Positions 1-7,982 of a stretch of 10,899 bases of DNA are shown in pieces. Source of the stretch: Alcaligenaceae bacterium. Its GTDB lineage: Bacteria > Pseudomonadota > Gammaproteobacteria > Burkholderiales > Burkholderiaceae. The stretch covers positions 1-10,899 of the forward strand of contig CANBUF010000030.1 in NCBI GenBank assembly GCA_947372575.1, given 5' to 3'. The notes under the pieces are model-generated. The model ran no database searches and was not told where the DNA came from. It worked only from the letters and a program-made list of their open reading frames with translations. The position numbers and the translations under genes are program-made. Each line of letters begins with the position of its first letter. The first letter of the stretch is position 1.

Positions 1-735
1 GGTTTGCTGTGCATAGCGCAGCTTGTTGGGTTCCATTTCTTTGTCGCGGCCTTCGTAGATGACGCCGCGTGAATCACAGACATAAATATTCTTTTTTGCA
101 ATCCCCAGATGAACCAGCAAGTCCAGGCAGGCAATCGCAGCCGCTCCAGCGCCGGACACGACCAGTTTGACCTGATCCATTTTTTTGCCCACGACCTTCA
201 AGCCATTGAGGATCGCGGCAGAGGAAATGATTGCCGTACCGTGCTGGTCGTCATGAAAAACCGGAATTTTCATGCGCTCTTTGAGTTTTTTTTCGATATA
301 AAAACACTCGGGTGCTTTGATGTCCTCGAGATTAATGCCGCCCAGGGTTGGCTCAAGCGCTGCAATGATGTCAACCAGTTTGTCCGGATCGGTTTCGTCC
401 AGTTCAATATCAAACACATCAATTCCGGCAAACTTCTTGAACAGACAGCCTTTTCCTTCCATGACGGGTTTGGAAGCCAGGGGGCCGATATTGCCGAGTC
501 CAAGTACTGCAGTTCCATTTGTAATCACGCCAACCAAATTGGCACGCGAGGTGTATTTGGCCGCAGCGGTATCGCCTTCGGCGTGAATCGCCATACAGGC
601 ATGGGCAACACCTGGGGAATAGGCCAGCGACAAGTCATCCTGATTAGCAAGTGGCTTAGTCGGTGTGACCGAAATTTTGCCGGGTGTTGGATATGCGTGA
701 TAATCCAGTGCCAGTTTTGCGAGATTTTCGTCCAT
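1..735 (-). CDS. maeB: NADP-dependent malic enzyme (MaeB type), N-terminal part, cut by window edge
   Basis: Cytosolic enzyme that oxidatively decarboxylates malate to pyruvate, linking the TCA cycle to pyruvate and NADPH supply. Reading the minus strand from ATG at 733-735 gives 245 open codons to the window edge. The start [20 protein letters not shown] is followed by PTKPLA and the malic-enzyme signature YSPGV (residues 39-43). Next come the substrate-domain segments [20 protein letters not shown] (72-91) and FHDDQHGTA (160-168), then the dinucleotide-binding loop GAGAAA (195-200) opening the NAD(P) domain. In proteobacteria this family is usually about 760 residues because a phosphotransacetylase-like domain follows; that part lies outside the window, so whether it is present cannot be seen. 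The start is set by alignment with the family; the ribosome-binding site is weak. NADP rather than NAD preference is inferred from the family. The gene is divergent from the OGDH genes. Confidence 0.95.
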   Translation of the reverse strand, partial: MDENLAKLALDYHAYPTPGKISVTPTKPLANQDDLSLAYSPGVAHACMAIHAEGDTAAAKYTSRANLVGVITNGTAVLGLGNIGPLASKPVMEGKGCLFKKFAGIDVFDIELDETDPDKLVDIIAALEPTLGGINLEDIKAPECFYIEKKLKERMKIPVFHDDQHGTAIISSAAILNGLKVVGKKMDQVKLVVSGAGAAAIACLDLLVHLGIAKKNIYVCDSRGVIYEGRDKEMEPNKLRYAQQT

Positions 736-1080
736 GTTCTGCTTTATGTGTTTGTGATGGAATTGGGGTGGAAAGTTTTGCGTAAGCTTACAGGTAAGTT
801 TCAACGTTGGCAGCCTCTGCGGCCATCTTTCGATTTTGCGGTGCAGCATGTGCAGTGCAGCATCAAAAACGCGCCAAATAAGCCTCAACAGGTATACATT
901 GCAAGACTTCAGCAAGAAAAACCAAGCAGCTATTAGGGCAAGGGGTTATACTTTGTGGCCGGTACTCTAGGCTCTTAAAACTGCCTTCTGCCCCGCTATC
1001 CGCAAACCGGTTAGGCCGAACAAGCGGAAGGTTTTCCTGCATCGCAACGGGTGAAGCACTCGACAAGGTGAAGCGTCAAA
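736..1080. other. Divergent intergenic region between maeB and odhA
   Basis: These 345 bases hold no convincing gene. They must contain the promoters of maeB (leftward) and odhA (rightward). On the plus strand TATACT (947-952) resembles a sigma-70 -10 box, but no acceptable -35 lies 16-18 bases upstream, so I do not call a promoter. Near maeB there is a perfect 10-bp palindrome GTAAGCTTAC (782-791) that overlaps a second dyad, CTTACAGGTAAG (787-798). A 9-bp direct repeat GTGCAGCAT occurs at 841-849 and 855-863. AAGGTG at 1065-1070 is the ribosome-binding site of odhA, ten bases before its ATG. Confidence 0.6.
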
Positions 1081-3948
1081 ATGTCATCAGAACTTGAATC
1101 ACTATCTAATTCGTACCTCTTTGGGGGCAACGCGCCCTACGTAGAAGAACTCTACGAGGCCTATCTGGATAATCCAGGCTCCGTGCCGGATAACTGGCGA
1201 AACTATTTCGATCAGCTCCAGAATTCGCCTGCAACAGATGGTCAAGAAGCAACGCGCGATCAGGCACATGCGCCGATTGTCGAGTCCTTTGCACAGCGCG
1301 CTAAAGCAAATGCTTTCGTGTCGCGTGGACAGGAGCCCGACCTGGCTGTTGCCATGAAGCAGGTTCACGTTCAATCACTGATTGCCGCTTACCGCACGCT
1401 CGGTTCACGCTGGGCAGACCTCGATCCGCTCAAGCGTCAGGATCGCCCTAGTATTCAAGAACTCGACCCTGCTTTCTACGGGCTGACCGAAGCCGATCTG
1501 GATCAGGTGTTCTCTGCCTCCAATACCTACTTCACCAAAGCCACCACGATGTCGCTGCGCGATATCCTGAAAGCGCTGCGCGACACCTACTGCCGTTCGG
1601 TGGGGGCTGAATACATGCATGTTTCCGATCCAGCGATCAAGCGCTGGATTCAGGAGCGTCTCGAATCAACGTTCAGTGCGCCTGTTGTATCGCCTGAGCG
1701 TAAACGCCACTTGTTGCAACAGCTGACCGAGGCCGAAGGCCTTGAGCGCTTCTTGCACACAAAATACGTTGGCCAAAAACGCTTTTCTCTTGAGGGTGGT
1801 GACAGTTTCATCGCTTCGATGGACGAGCTGGTCAATCATGCAGGTGATTCCGGCGTGCAAGAAATTATCGTTGGCATGGCGCACCGTGGTCGTCTGAACA
1901 TGCTGGTCAACATCATGGGCAAAATGCCAGGCGACCTGTTTGCAGAATTCGAGGGCCATCATGCAGAAGGCCTGACCGATGGCGATGTGAAATATCACAA
2001 CGGGTTTTCAAGTGACTTGTCGACCCGTGGTGGTCCGGTTCACCTGTCATTGGCGTTTAACCCTTCACACCTTGAGATCGTCAACCCAGTCGTCGAAGGC
2101 AGCGTTCGCGCGCGCCAGGAACGTCGCGGTACGGATGGTTATAAACAGGTCTTGCCAGTGCTGGTGCACGGTGATGCCGCGTTTGCAGGCCAGGGCGTTG
2201 TCATGGAAACCCTCAACCTCGCCGAAACGCGCGGTTATGGTACGGGCGGTACCGTTCATCTGGTGATTAACAACCAGATCGGCTTCACCACCTCTGATCC
2301 ACGCGATACACGTTCGACCATCTACTGTACCGATGTGTCAAAGATGATTGAAGCTCCCGTGTTTCACGTCAATGGCGATGATCCCGAAGCAGTCGCATTT
2401 GCCACACGTCTTGCACTTGATTTTCGTATGCAGTTTGGTCGTGATGTCGTCGTCGATATCGTTTGTTTCCGTAAGCTCGGACACAACGAGCAAGATACAC
2501 CTGCACTGACCCAGCCTTTAATGTACAAACGTATTGGTGTGCATCCTGGCACCCGTAAGCTCTATGCCGACAAGCTCACTGCTCAAGGCGTTCTGAAAGA
2601 AGGTGATGGCGATCAGCTGGTCAAAGACTATCGCCAATACATGGAAGACGGTCGTCGCACGATCGAGCCAGTGCTCACCAACTACAAGAGCAAGTATGCA
2701 ATCGACTGGTCGCCATTCCTGAGTGCAAAATGGACAGATCAGGCGGATACAGCTGTGCCACTGGCTGAACTCAAGCGCCTGGGCGAACGTCTGACGCAAG
2801 TCCCCGAAGGCTTTACACCGCACATGCTGGTGTCCAAACTGCTCAAAGACCGTAGCGCGATGGCGCGTGGTGAGCAGAATCTGGACTGGGGCATGGGTGA
2901 GCATCTGGCCTTTGCCTCACTGGTTGCTTCTGGTTATGCCTTGCGCATTACAGGTCAGGACTCGGGTCGTGGCACCTTTACACATCGTCATGCTGTCTTG
3001 CACGATCAGAATCGTGAGCGCTGGAACGACGGTACCTATATTCCTTTACAAAACGTCGCCGAAGGTCAGGCACCTTTTGTTGTGATTGACTCGGTCTTGT
3101 CCGAAGAAGCAGTGTTAGGCTTTGAGTATGGCTACTCATGTGCAGATCCGAACACCTTGACGATCTGGGAAGCGCAGTTTGGCGATTTCGTCAACGGCGC
3201 CCAGGTAGTGATCGATCAGTTTATCGTCTCGGGTGAAGCAAAATGGGGCCGTCAGTCAGGCTTGACCATGATGTTGCCGCACGGTTACGAAGGCCAGGGT
3301 CCAGAACACTCTTCCGCACGGATCGAGCGCTTTTTGCAACTCTGTGCTGACAACAATATTCAGGTGGTGCAGCCAACCAGTGCCTCGCAGATTTTCCACC
3401 TGTTGCGCCGTCAGATGATCCGTCAGTTCCGCAAGCCACTTGTGATTCTGACCCCCAAGTCGCTCTTGCGTAACAAGGATGCAGGCTCACCCCTGACAGA
3501 CTTGTCTAACGGACGCTTCCGTCCAATCATCGGCGAAGTTGATGATCAGATCAATCCAGCCACAGTCAAACGCGTGCTGGCGTGTTCGGGCAAGGTCTAC
3601 TACGACCTGGTCAACGGTCGTCGTGAACGTAAAGCAGATAACGTCGCGATTATGCGTGTCGAGCAGCTCTATCCCTTTGCGCACAAGACATTCGAAACTG
3701 AATTGCGCAAATATCCTAAGGCAACAGAAGTCGTCTGGGTGCAGGATGAGCCGCAAAACCAAGGTCCCTGGTTCTATGTGCAGCATCATTTGTACGAGAA
3801 CATGTCTGCAGGTCAAAAGCTGGGTTATGCAGGACGTCCTGCCTCAGCTTCACCTGCTGTTGGGTATCTGGCTAAACACCAGGAGCAGCAAAAAGCGTTG
3901 GTCGAACAGGCATTTGGCAAGTTCAAATCCTTCGTGCTGACTAAATAA
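1081..3948 (+). CDS. sucA: 2-oxoglutarate dehydrogenase E1 component (OdhA/SucA)
   Basis: Thiamine-diphosphate-dependent E1 of the cytosolic 2-oxoglutarate dehydrogenase complex. It decarboxylates 2-oxoglutarate and transfers the succinyl group to the lipoyl arm of E2. The protein has 955 residues, close to the usual 930-960. The N-terminal segment SYLFGGNAPYVEELYEAYL (11-29) is the family's typical E2-contacting start. Visible further on are GMAHRGRLNML (265-275), the TPP/Mg binding pair GDAAFAGQG (364-372) and NNQIGFTTS (397-405), GHNEQDTPALTQP (467-479), GQDSGRGTFTHRHA (625-638) and LPHGYEGQGPEHSSAR (732-747). An AAGGTG ribosome-binding site ends ten bases before the ATG. It is the first gene of odhA-odhB-lpdA, 54 bases before odhB with no terminator between, so co-transcription is likely. 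In Burkholderiales the name odhA is common. Confidence 0.98.
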   Translation: MSSELESLSNSYLFGGNAPYVEELYEAYLDNPGSVPDNWRNYFDQLQNSPATDGQEATRDQAHAPIVESFAQRAKANAFVSRGQEPDLAVAMKQVHVQSLIAAYRTLGSRWADLDPLKRQDRPSIQELDPAFYGLTEADLDQVFSASNTYFTKATTMSLRDILKALRDTYCRSVGAEYMHVSDPAIKRWIQERLESTFSAPVVSPERKRHLLQQLTEAEGLERFLHTKYVGQKRFSLEGGDSFIASMDELVNHAGDSGVQEIIVGMAHRGRLNMLVNIMGKMPGDLFAEFEGHHAEGLTDGDVKYHNGFSSDLSTRGGPVHLSLAFNPSHLEIVNPVVEGSVRARQERRGTDGYKQVLPVLVHGDAAFAGQGVVMETLNLAETRGYGTGGTVHLVINNQIGFTTSDPRDTRSTIYCTDVSKMIEAPVFHVNGDDPEAVAFATRLALDFRMQFGRDVVVDIVCFRKLGHNEQDTPALTQPLMYKRIGVHPGTRKLYADKLTAQGVLKEGDGDQLVKDYRQYMEDGRRTIEPVLTNYKSKYAIDWSPFLSAKWTDQADTAVPLAELKRLGERLTQVPEGFTPHMLVSKLLKDRSAMARGEQNLDWGMGEHLAFASLVASGYALRITGQDSGRGTFTHRHAVLHDQNRERWNDGTYIPLQNVAEGQAPFVVIDSVLSEEAVLGFEYGYSCADPNTLTIWEAQFGDFVNGAQVVIDQFIVSGEAKWGRQSGLTMMLPHGYEGQGPEHSSARIERFLQLCADNNIQVVQPTSASQIFHLLRRQMIRQFRKPLVILTPKSLLRNKDAGSPLTDLSNGRFRPIIGEVDDQINPATVKRVLACSGKVYYDLVNGRRERKADNVAIMRVEQLYPFAHKTFETELRKYPKATEVVWVQDEPQNQGPWFYVQHHLYENMSAGQKLGYAGRPASASPAVGYLAKHQEQQKALVEQAFGKFKSFVLTK

Positions 3949-4002
3949 GCTTACCCAGTCGTATAAACAGATAAACGCATCTAATACATTACGGAAAAAA
4001 TA

Positions 4003-5217
4003 ATGGCTATCACCGATGTTGTTGTGCCCCAGTTGTCAGAGTCAGTCTCCGAAGCAACCTTACTCACCTGGAAAAAGAAACCCGGCGAAATGGTTCAGGC
4101 TGATGAAATCCTGATTGAAGTCGAAACAGACAAAGTTGTGCTCGAGGTCCCTGCGCCTGCATCTGGTGTATTTGCCGAAATCGTCAAGGCTGATGGCAGC
4201 CTGGTCGCGTCCGGTGAAGTGATTGCGCGTATTGATACCGCTGCAACTGCAGCTGCAGCACCCGCCGCTGCAGCCCCTCCTGCCGCAGTCGTCGCTCCAG
4301 CCGCAGCCCCTGCCGCCAAAGCTTCTGCAGGTGCGATTGCTTCGCCTGCTGCAGCCAAAATCCTCGCCGAAAAAGGCATGTCGGCTGATGGCGTCGCAGG
4401 TTCAGGTCGCGATGGCCGTGTCACCAAAGGCGACGCAATGGGTGCCTCCGCTGCGCCTGCCGCTGCGCCCGCCAAAGCAGCTGCTCCTGTTGTGCCAATG
4501 ACTCAGTCACTCGACGGTCGTCCAGAGCAACGTGTTCCCATGAGCCGCTTACGTGCCCGTGTGGCTGAGCGTCTGTTGCAATCGCAGCAGGACAACGCCA
4601 TCCTGACCACGTTCAACGAAGTCAACATGCAAGCCGTGATTGACCTGCGTAACCTGTACAAGGACAAGTTTGAGAAAGAACACGGCGTCAAGCTCGGCTT
4701 CATGTCCTTCTTTGTCAAGGCAGCTGTTGCTGCGCTCAAGCGTTATCCTTTACTTAACGCTTCAGTCGATGGCAAAGACATCATTTATCACGGTTACTTT
4801 GACATTGGTATTGCAGTCGGCAGCCCACGCGGCCTGGTTGTGCCAATTCTGCGTAACGCTGATCAGATGTCAATTGCTGATATCGAAAAAACAATTGCCG
4901 ATTTCGGCAAGCGTGCTGGCGAAGGCAAACTCGGTATCGAGGAAATGACTGGCGGCACCTTCTCCATCTCGAACGGTGGCGTTTTTGGTTCGATGCTCTC
5001 GACTCCAATCATCAATCCTCCCCAGTCCGCTATTCTGGGTGTGCATGCAACAAAAGAGCGTGCCGTGGTTGAAAAAGGCCAGATTGTGATTCGTCCAATC
5101 AACTATCTGGCAATGTCTTACGATCACCGCATTATTGATGGTCGTGAAGCGGTGCTCGGTCTGGTTGCCATGAAAGAAGCACTCGAAGATCCACAGCGTT
5201 TGTTGCTTGAAATCTAA
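4003..5217 (+). CDS. odhB: Dihydrolipoyl succinyltransferase, E2 of the OGDH complex (OdhB/SucB)
   Basis: Core of the OGDH complex; it moves the succinyl group from its lipoyl arm to CoA. The protein has 404 residues, normal for the family. Domain order: a single lipoyl domain (about 2-77) with the modified lysine K44 in ETDKV; an Ala/Pro-rich swinging linker (about 79-110); a peripheral-subunit-binding domain (about 112-144, SPAAAKILAEKG then GSGRDGRVTKGD) that docks E1 and E3; a second Ala/Pro linker (148-164); and the catalytic acyltransferase domain (about 175-404) ending in YDHRIIDG (373-380), with catalytic H375 and D379. The succinyl rather than acetyl substrate is supported by the E1 upstream and the overall SucB-like sequence. 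GGAAAAAA eight to ten bases before the ATG serves as ribosome-binding site. The next gene begins 12 bases downstream. Confidence 0.97.
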   Translation: MAITDVVVPQLSESVSEATLLTWKKKPGEMVQADEILIEVETDKVVLEVPAPASGVFAEIVKADGSLVASGEVIARIDTAATAAAAPAAAAPPAAVVAPAAAPAAKASAGAIASPAAAKILAEKGMSADGVAGSGRDGRVTKGDAMGASAAPAAAPAKAAAPVVPMTQSLDGRPEQRVPMSRLRARVAERLLQSQQDNAILTTFNEVNMQAVIDLRNLYKDKFEKEHGVKLGFMSFFVKAAVAALKRYPLLNASVDGKDIIYHGYFDIGIAVGSPRGLVVPILRNADQMSIADIEKTIADFGKRAGEGKLGIEEMTGGTFSISNGGVFGSMLSTPIINPPQSAILGVHATKERAVVEKGQIVIRPINYLAMSYDHRIIDGREAVLGLVAMKEALEDPQRLLLEI

Positions 5218-5229
5218 GCAGGAAAAAAA

Positions 5230-6657
5230 ATGTCTAATCAATTTGATGTTGTTGTTATTGGTGCGGGCCCGGGCGGCTATATTGCTGCCATTCGCGCCGC
5301 GCAGCTTGGTATGTCGGTTGCGTGTATTGATGCCTGGCAAAATGGTCAGGGTGGTCCGGCACCAGGTGGTACATGCACGAACGTTGGCTGCATTCCTTCT
5401 AAGGCAATGCTCCAGTCGTCTGAGCACTTTGATCAGGTGAATCACCACTTTGCTGAACACGGCATTGAGGTCAAAGGCGTGTCTCTCAAGCTCGACAAGC
5501 TGATTGGTCGCAAGAACACCGTTGTGAAACAGAATAACGACGGCATTCTTTACCTGTTCAAAAAGAACAAGATCACGTTCTTTCATGGCAAAGGCGCCTT
5601 CGCGGGTCAGGTCGATGGTGGTTATGCGATCAAGGTAACGGGCACGACTTCAGCAGATCTGGTTGGCAAGCACATTGTGATTGCGACAGGTTCTTCGGCA
5701 CGTGAATTACCCGGTTTGCCCTTTGATGAGCAACAAGTCCTGTCAAACGACGGTGCACTGAATATTGCTGCCGTGCCTAAAAAACTCGGTGTCATTGGCG
5801 CTGGCGTGATTGGTCTTGAGATGGGTAGTGTCTGGCGCCGTCTGGGTGCCGAAGTCACTGTCCTCGAAGCCATGCCCGAGTTTCTGGCGGCGGTGGACAC
5901 ACAGGTCGCCAAAGAAGCACAAAAGATTTTCACCAAGCAAGGCCTGTCCATTCAGATGGGCGTCAAAATCGGTGAGATCAAGGCAACAGCCAAGCAGGTC
6001 ACGGTGCCTTATACCGATGCGGCAGGTGCAGAGCACAAGCTCGTTGTGGATAAGCTGATCGTTTCGATTGGTCGTGTTCCTTATACGGGTGGCTTGAACA
6101 CTGAAGCCGTCGGACTGCAGCTCGATGAGCGTGGCTTTGTCGTGGTGGATGGCGACTGCAAAACTAATCTGCCCAATGTCTGGGCGGTCGGTGATGTGGT
6201 GCGTGGGCCGATGCTGGCTCACAAAGCCGAAGAAGAAGGCGTGGCGGTTGCCGAGCGAATTTCTGGTCAGCACGGACACGTGAACTTCAACACCATCCCT
6301 TGGGTGATCTATACCTCGCCTGAGATTGCATGGGTCGGTCAGACCGAACAGCAATTGAAAGCTTCCGGACAGGCTTATAAGTCAGGCAGCTTTCCTTTCC
6401 TGGCGAATGGTCGCGCACGTGCCCTGGGTGACACCACAGGCTTTGTCAAAATCCTTGCGGATGCGACGACAGATGAAGTCCTGGGTGTACATATTATTGG
6501 TCCTCAGGCTTCTGAACTCATTGCTGAAGCGGTCACCATCATGGAATTCCGTGGTGCGGCCGAAGACATCGCACGTATCTGTCATGCACATCCGACCTTG
6601 TCCGAGTCCATGAAAGAAGCTGCGTTGGCAGTTGATAAACGCGCGCTGAATTTCTAA
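5230..6657 (+). CDS. lpdA: Dihydrolipoyl dehydrogenase, E3 of the OGDH complex (LpdA/OdhL)
   Basis: FAD flavoprotein that reoxidises the dihydrolipoyl arm of E2 and passes electrons to NAD+. The protein has 475 residues, normal length. It shows the FAD loop GAGPGGYIAA (11-20), the redox-active disulfide in GTCTNVGCIPSK (C49 and C54), the NAD-binding loop VIGAGVIGLEMGS (188-200), the second FAD-contact motif AVGDVVRGPMLAHKAEEEG (319-337) and the dimer-interface catalytic pair in HAHPTLSE (H454, E459). The segment NGQGGPAPGGTC is longer than in the E. coli enzyme; I recall this as typical of betaproteobacterial OdhL. It lies 12 bases after odhB with AGGAAA as ribosome-binding site, and a strong terminator 20 bases after the stop ends the operon. 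E3 can also be shared with other 2-oxoacid dehydrogenases; here the location points to OGDH. Confidence 0.97.
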   Translation: MSNQFDVVVIGAGPGGYIAAIRAAQLGMSVACIDAWQNGQGGPAPGGTCTNVGCIPSKAMLQSSEHFDQVNHHFAEHGIEVKGVSLKLDKLIGRKNTVVKQNNDGILYLFKKNKITFFHGKGAFAGQVDGGYAIKVTGTTSADLVGKHIVIATGSSARELPGLPFDEQQVLSNDGALNIAAVPKKLGVIGAGVIGLEMGSVWRRLGAEVTVLEAMPEFLAAVDTQVAKEAQKIFTKQGLSIQMGVKIGEIKATAKQVTVPYTDAAGAEHKLVVDKLIVSIGRVPYTGGLNTEAVGLQLDERGFVVVDGDCKTNLPNVWAVGDVVRGPMLAHKAEEEGVAVAERISGQHGHVNFNTIPWVIYTSPEIAWVGQTEQQLKASGQAYKSGSFPFLANGRARALGDTTGFVKILADATTDEVLGVHIIGPQASELIAEAVTIMEFRGAAEDIARICHAHPTLSESMKEAALAVDKRALNF

Positions 6658-6677
6658 TTCTGCGCTGCTGTCCTCTT

Positions 6678-6717
6678 AATGGTCTGAACAATCCCTGATT
6701 TGTTCAGACCATTTTCT
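6678..6717 (+). terminator. Rho-independent terminator after lpdA
   Basis: A perfect 14-bp stem, AATGGTCTGAACAA (6678-6691) paired with TTGTTCAGACCATT (6700-6713), with an 8-base loop. It is followed by a T-rich tail (TTCTT). It lies 20 bases after the lpdA stop and 26 bases before the zapE ATG, so it closes the OGDH operon. Because the stem is nearly symmetric but only the plus strand has a good T tail, the plus orientation is preferred. Confidence 0.9.
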
Positions 6718-6743
6718 TATCTGTTATCGATTAGTTGCACGCC

Positions 6744-7835
6744 ATGAATGTTCTTCAGTACTACGAGAAAACATTAGCCGATCGCGGTTATCAGCCTGAT
6801 GCATCGCAACGTATCGCCATCGAGCGTTTACAGCGCTATTTTGACGAATGGCTTGCTTTTAAAAGCAAGCGCTCAAACGCTGTGAAACGCTTGCTCAAGC
6901 GTCCCGGTGTCCCCAAAGGTGTGTATCTCTGGGGCGGAGTCGGGCGCGGTAAAAGCTTTTTGATGGATGCTTTTTATGCAACGGTCCCGGTAACCCGGAA
7001 AACCCGTTTGCATTTTCACGAATTCATGCGTGGCGTGCATCGCCAGCTCGAAGAAGTCAAAGGCATGCAGGATCCGCTTGATGAGGTCGCCAAGCGGATT
7101 GCCAAGCGTTATCGTCTGATTTGCTTTGACGAGTTTCACGTCTCGGATGTCGCCGATGCGATGATTTTGTATCGGTTGTTGCTCAAGCTTTTTGAGCATG
7201 GAACCTCGTTCGTGATGACTTCGAACTACAAGCCCTCACTGCTTTATCCGGATGGACTGCATCGCGACCGTATATTGCCGGCCATCGCCTTGATCGAGGC
7301 TCAGATGGATATATTGAACGTTGATACAGGCGTGGATTATCGCCGTCGTGCTCTTGAACAGGTCAAGTGTTATCACACCCCGCTCAATACCGAAACAAAT
7401 CAGGCGCTGCAGCATGCTTTTGAGCAGTTGTCAGACACGCCACCCATGGATCCCGTGTTACTGATCGAGCATCGTGAGTTGCGTGCGATCGAACGCGCTG
7501 GGACGGTAGTCTGGTTTGATTTTGCAACCTTGTGTGGCGGTCCACGCTCACAAAATGATTACCTCGAAATCGCAAGCCGTTTTCATGCGGTGATCTTGTC
7601 CGATGTGCCAGTGATGGGTCCCCGGCAAGCTTCTGAGGCAAGACGCTTTACCTGGCTGATCGATGTCTTTTACGATCACAAGGTCAAACTCATCATGTCT
7701 GCGGCCTGCGAACCCGAAGAGCTTTACACCACAGGTCCGATGTCTAACGAATTTCATCGCACGGTCTCACGTATTCTTGAAATGCAGTCTAAAGAATATC
7801 TCGATTCGGACAGGCGCGATACGGTTGATCTGTAG
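6744..7835 (+). CDS. zapE: Cell division ATPase ZapE (AFG1-like P-loop ATPase)
   Basis: AFG1/ZapE family ATPase of 363 residues. In E. coli ZapE binds FtsZ and affects Z-ring constriction; the mitochondrial relative AFG1/LACE1 acts in protein quality control. Visible motifs are the Walker A loop GGVGRGKS (64-71), HFHEFMRGVH (90-99), the Walker B box LICFDEFHV (125-133) and the sensor region MTSNYKPSLLYPDGLHRDR (158-176), all characteristic of this family. Length is close to the E. coli protein (about 375). I chose ATG 6744, giving MNVLQYYEKTLADRGY; an in-frame TTG at 6735 would add only MHA. Neither start has a clear Shine-Dalgarno sequence. The gene follows the OGDH terminator, so it needs its own promoter or read-through. 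Its last six codons and stop form the first unit of a 19-bp tandem repeat. Confidence 0.93.
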   Translation: MNVLQYYEKTLADRGYQPDASQRIAIERLQRYFDEWLAFKSKRSNAVKRLLKRPGVPKGVYLWGGVGRGKSFLMDAFYATVPVTRKTRLHFHEFMRGVHRQLEEVKGMQDPLDEVAKRIAKRYRLICFDEFHVSDVADAMILYRLLLKLFEHGTSFVMTSNYKPSLLYPDGLHRDRILPAIALIEAQMDILNVDTGVDYRRRALEQVKCYHTPLNTETNQALQHAFEQLSDTPPMDPVLLIEHRELRAIERAGTVVWFDFATLCGGPRSQNDYLEIASRFHAVILSDVPVMGPRQASEARRFTWLIDVFYDHKVKLIMSAACEPEELYTTGPMSNEFHRTVSRILEMQSKEYLDSDRRDTVDL

Positions 7836-7948
7836 CGATTCCGTTAATCTGTAGCGATACCTTTGATCTGTAGCGATACCGTTGATTTGTAACGACACCG
7901 TTGATTTGTAACGATAGCGTTGATTTGTAACGACAGCTTTGATCTGTA
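7816..7948 (+). repeat. Seven-unit 19-bp tandem repeat overlapping the zapE stop codon
   Basis: Seven consecutive units of exactly 19 bases begin at 7816, 7835, 7854, 7873, 7892, 7911 and 7930, with no insertions or deletions. The consensus is RCGATACCGTTGATYTGTA. Unit 1 (GCGATACGGTTGATCTGTA) is the coding end of zapE, and its stop TAG spans the unit 1/2 junction (7833-7835). Units 1-3 carry ATCTGTA, units 4-6 ATTTGTA, and unit 7 ATCTGTA again. Units 1-4 begin GCG, units 5-7 ACG. Unit 7 ends 34 bases before the trpS ATG. Because 19 is not a multiple of three, the TAG/TAA in each unit falls in successive reading frames. Confidence 0.95.
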
Positions 7949-7966
7949 ATTTGGCTTTTTCATATT
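7939..7966 (+). promoter_or_regulatory. Possible trpS promoter
   Basis: TTGATC (7939-7944) and CATATT (7961-7966), 16 bases apart, are weak matches to sigma-70 -35 and -10 boxes (four of six each). The -35 would lie in the last 19-bp repeat unit. A start near 7973 would leave a leader of only about ten bases before the trpS ATG. No other promoter in the gap is better. This is a weak call made by eye. Confidence 0.25.
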
Positions 7967-7982
7967 TTCACTGGTTCCGCAC

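Noticed and set aside
109..936. Long plus-strand open frame of 275 codons at the left edge
   Set aside because: It lies opposite the malic enzyme, whose minus-strand frame shows clear family motifs; the plus-strand translation is Phe/Cys/His-rich and resembles nothing.
899..952. Promoter for odhA built on TTGCAA (899-904) or TATACT (947-952)
   Set aside because: Neither box has a partner at 16-18 bases; pairing the two requires a spacer of about 42 bases.
4095..4475. Ala-rich minus-strand frame of 126 codons opposite odhB
   Set aside because: It is the mirror of the GC-rich Ala/Pro linkers and lipoyl domain of odhB; low complexity and no start signal.
4870..5586. Minus-strand open frame of 238 codons across the odhB/lpdA junction
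   Set aside because: It is antisense to two well-supported genes and shows no recognisable domain.
5743..6354. Minus-strand open frame of 203 codons inside lpdA
   Set aside because: It is a shadow of the lpdA reading frame; no motif and no ribosome-binding site.
7816..7948. CRISPR array
   Set aside because: Units are 19 bases and directly abutting with no spacers, and no cas genes are present; this is a simple tandem repeat.
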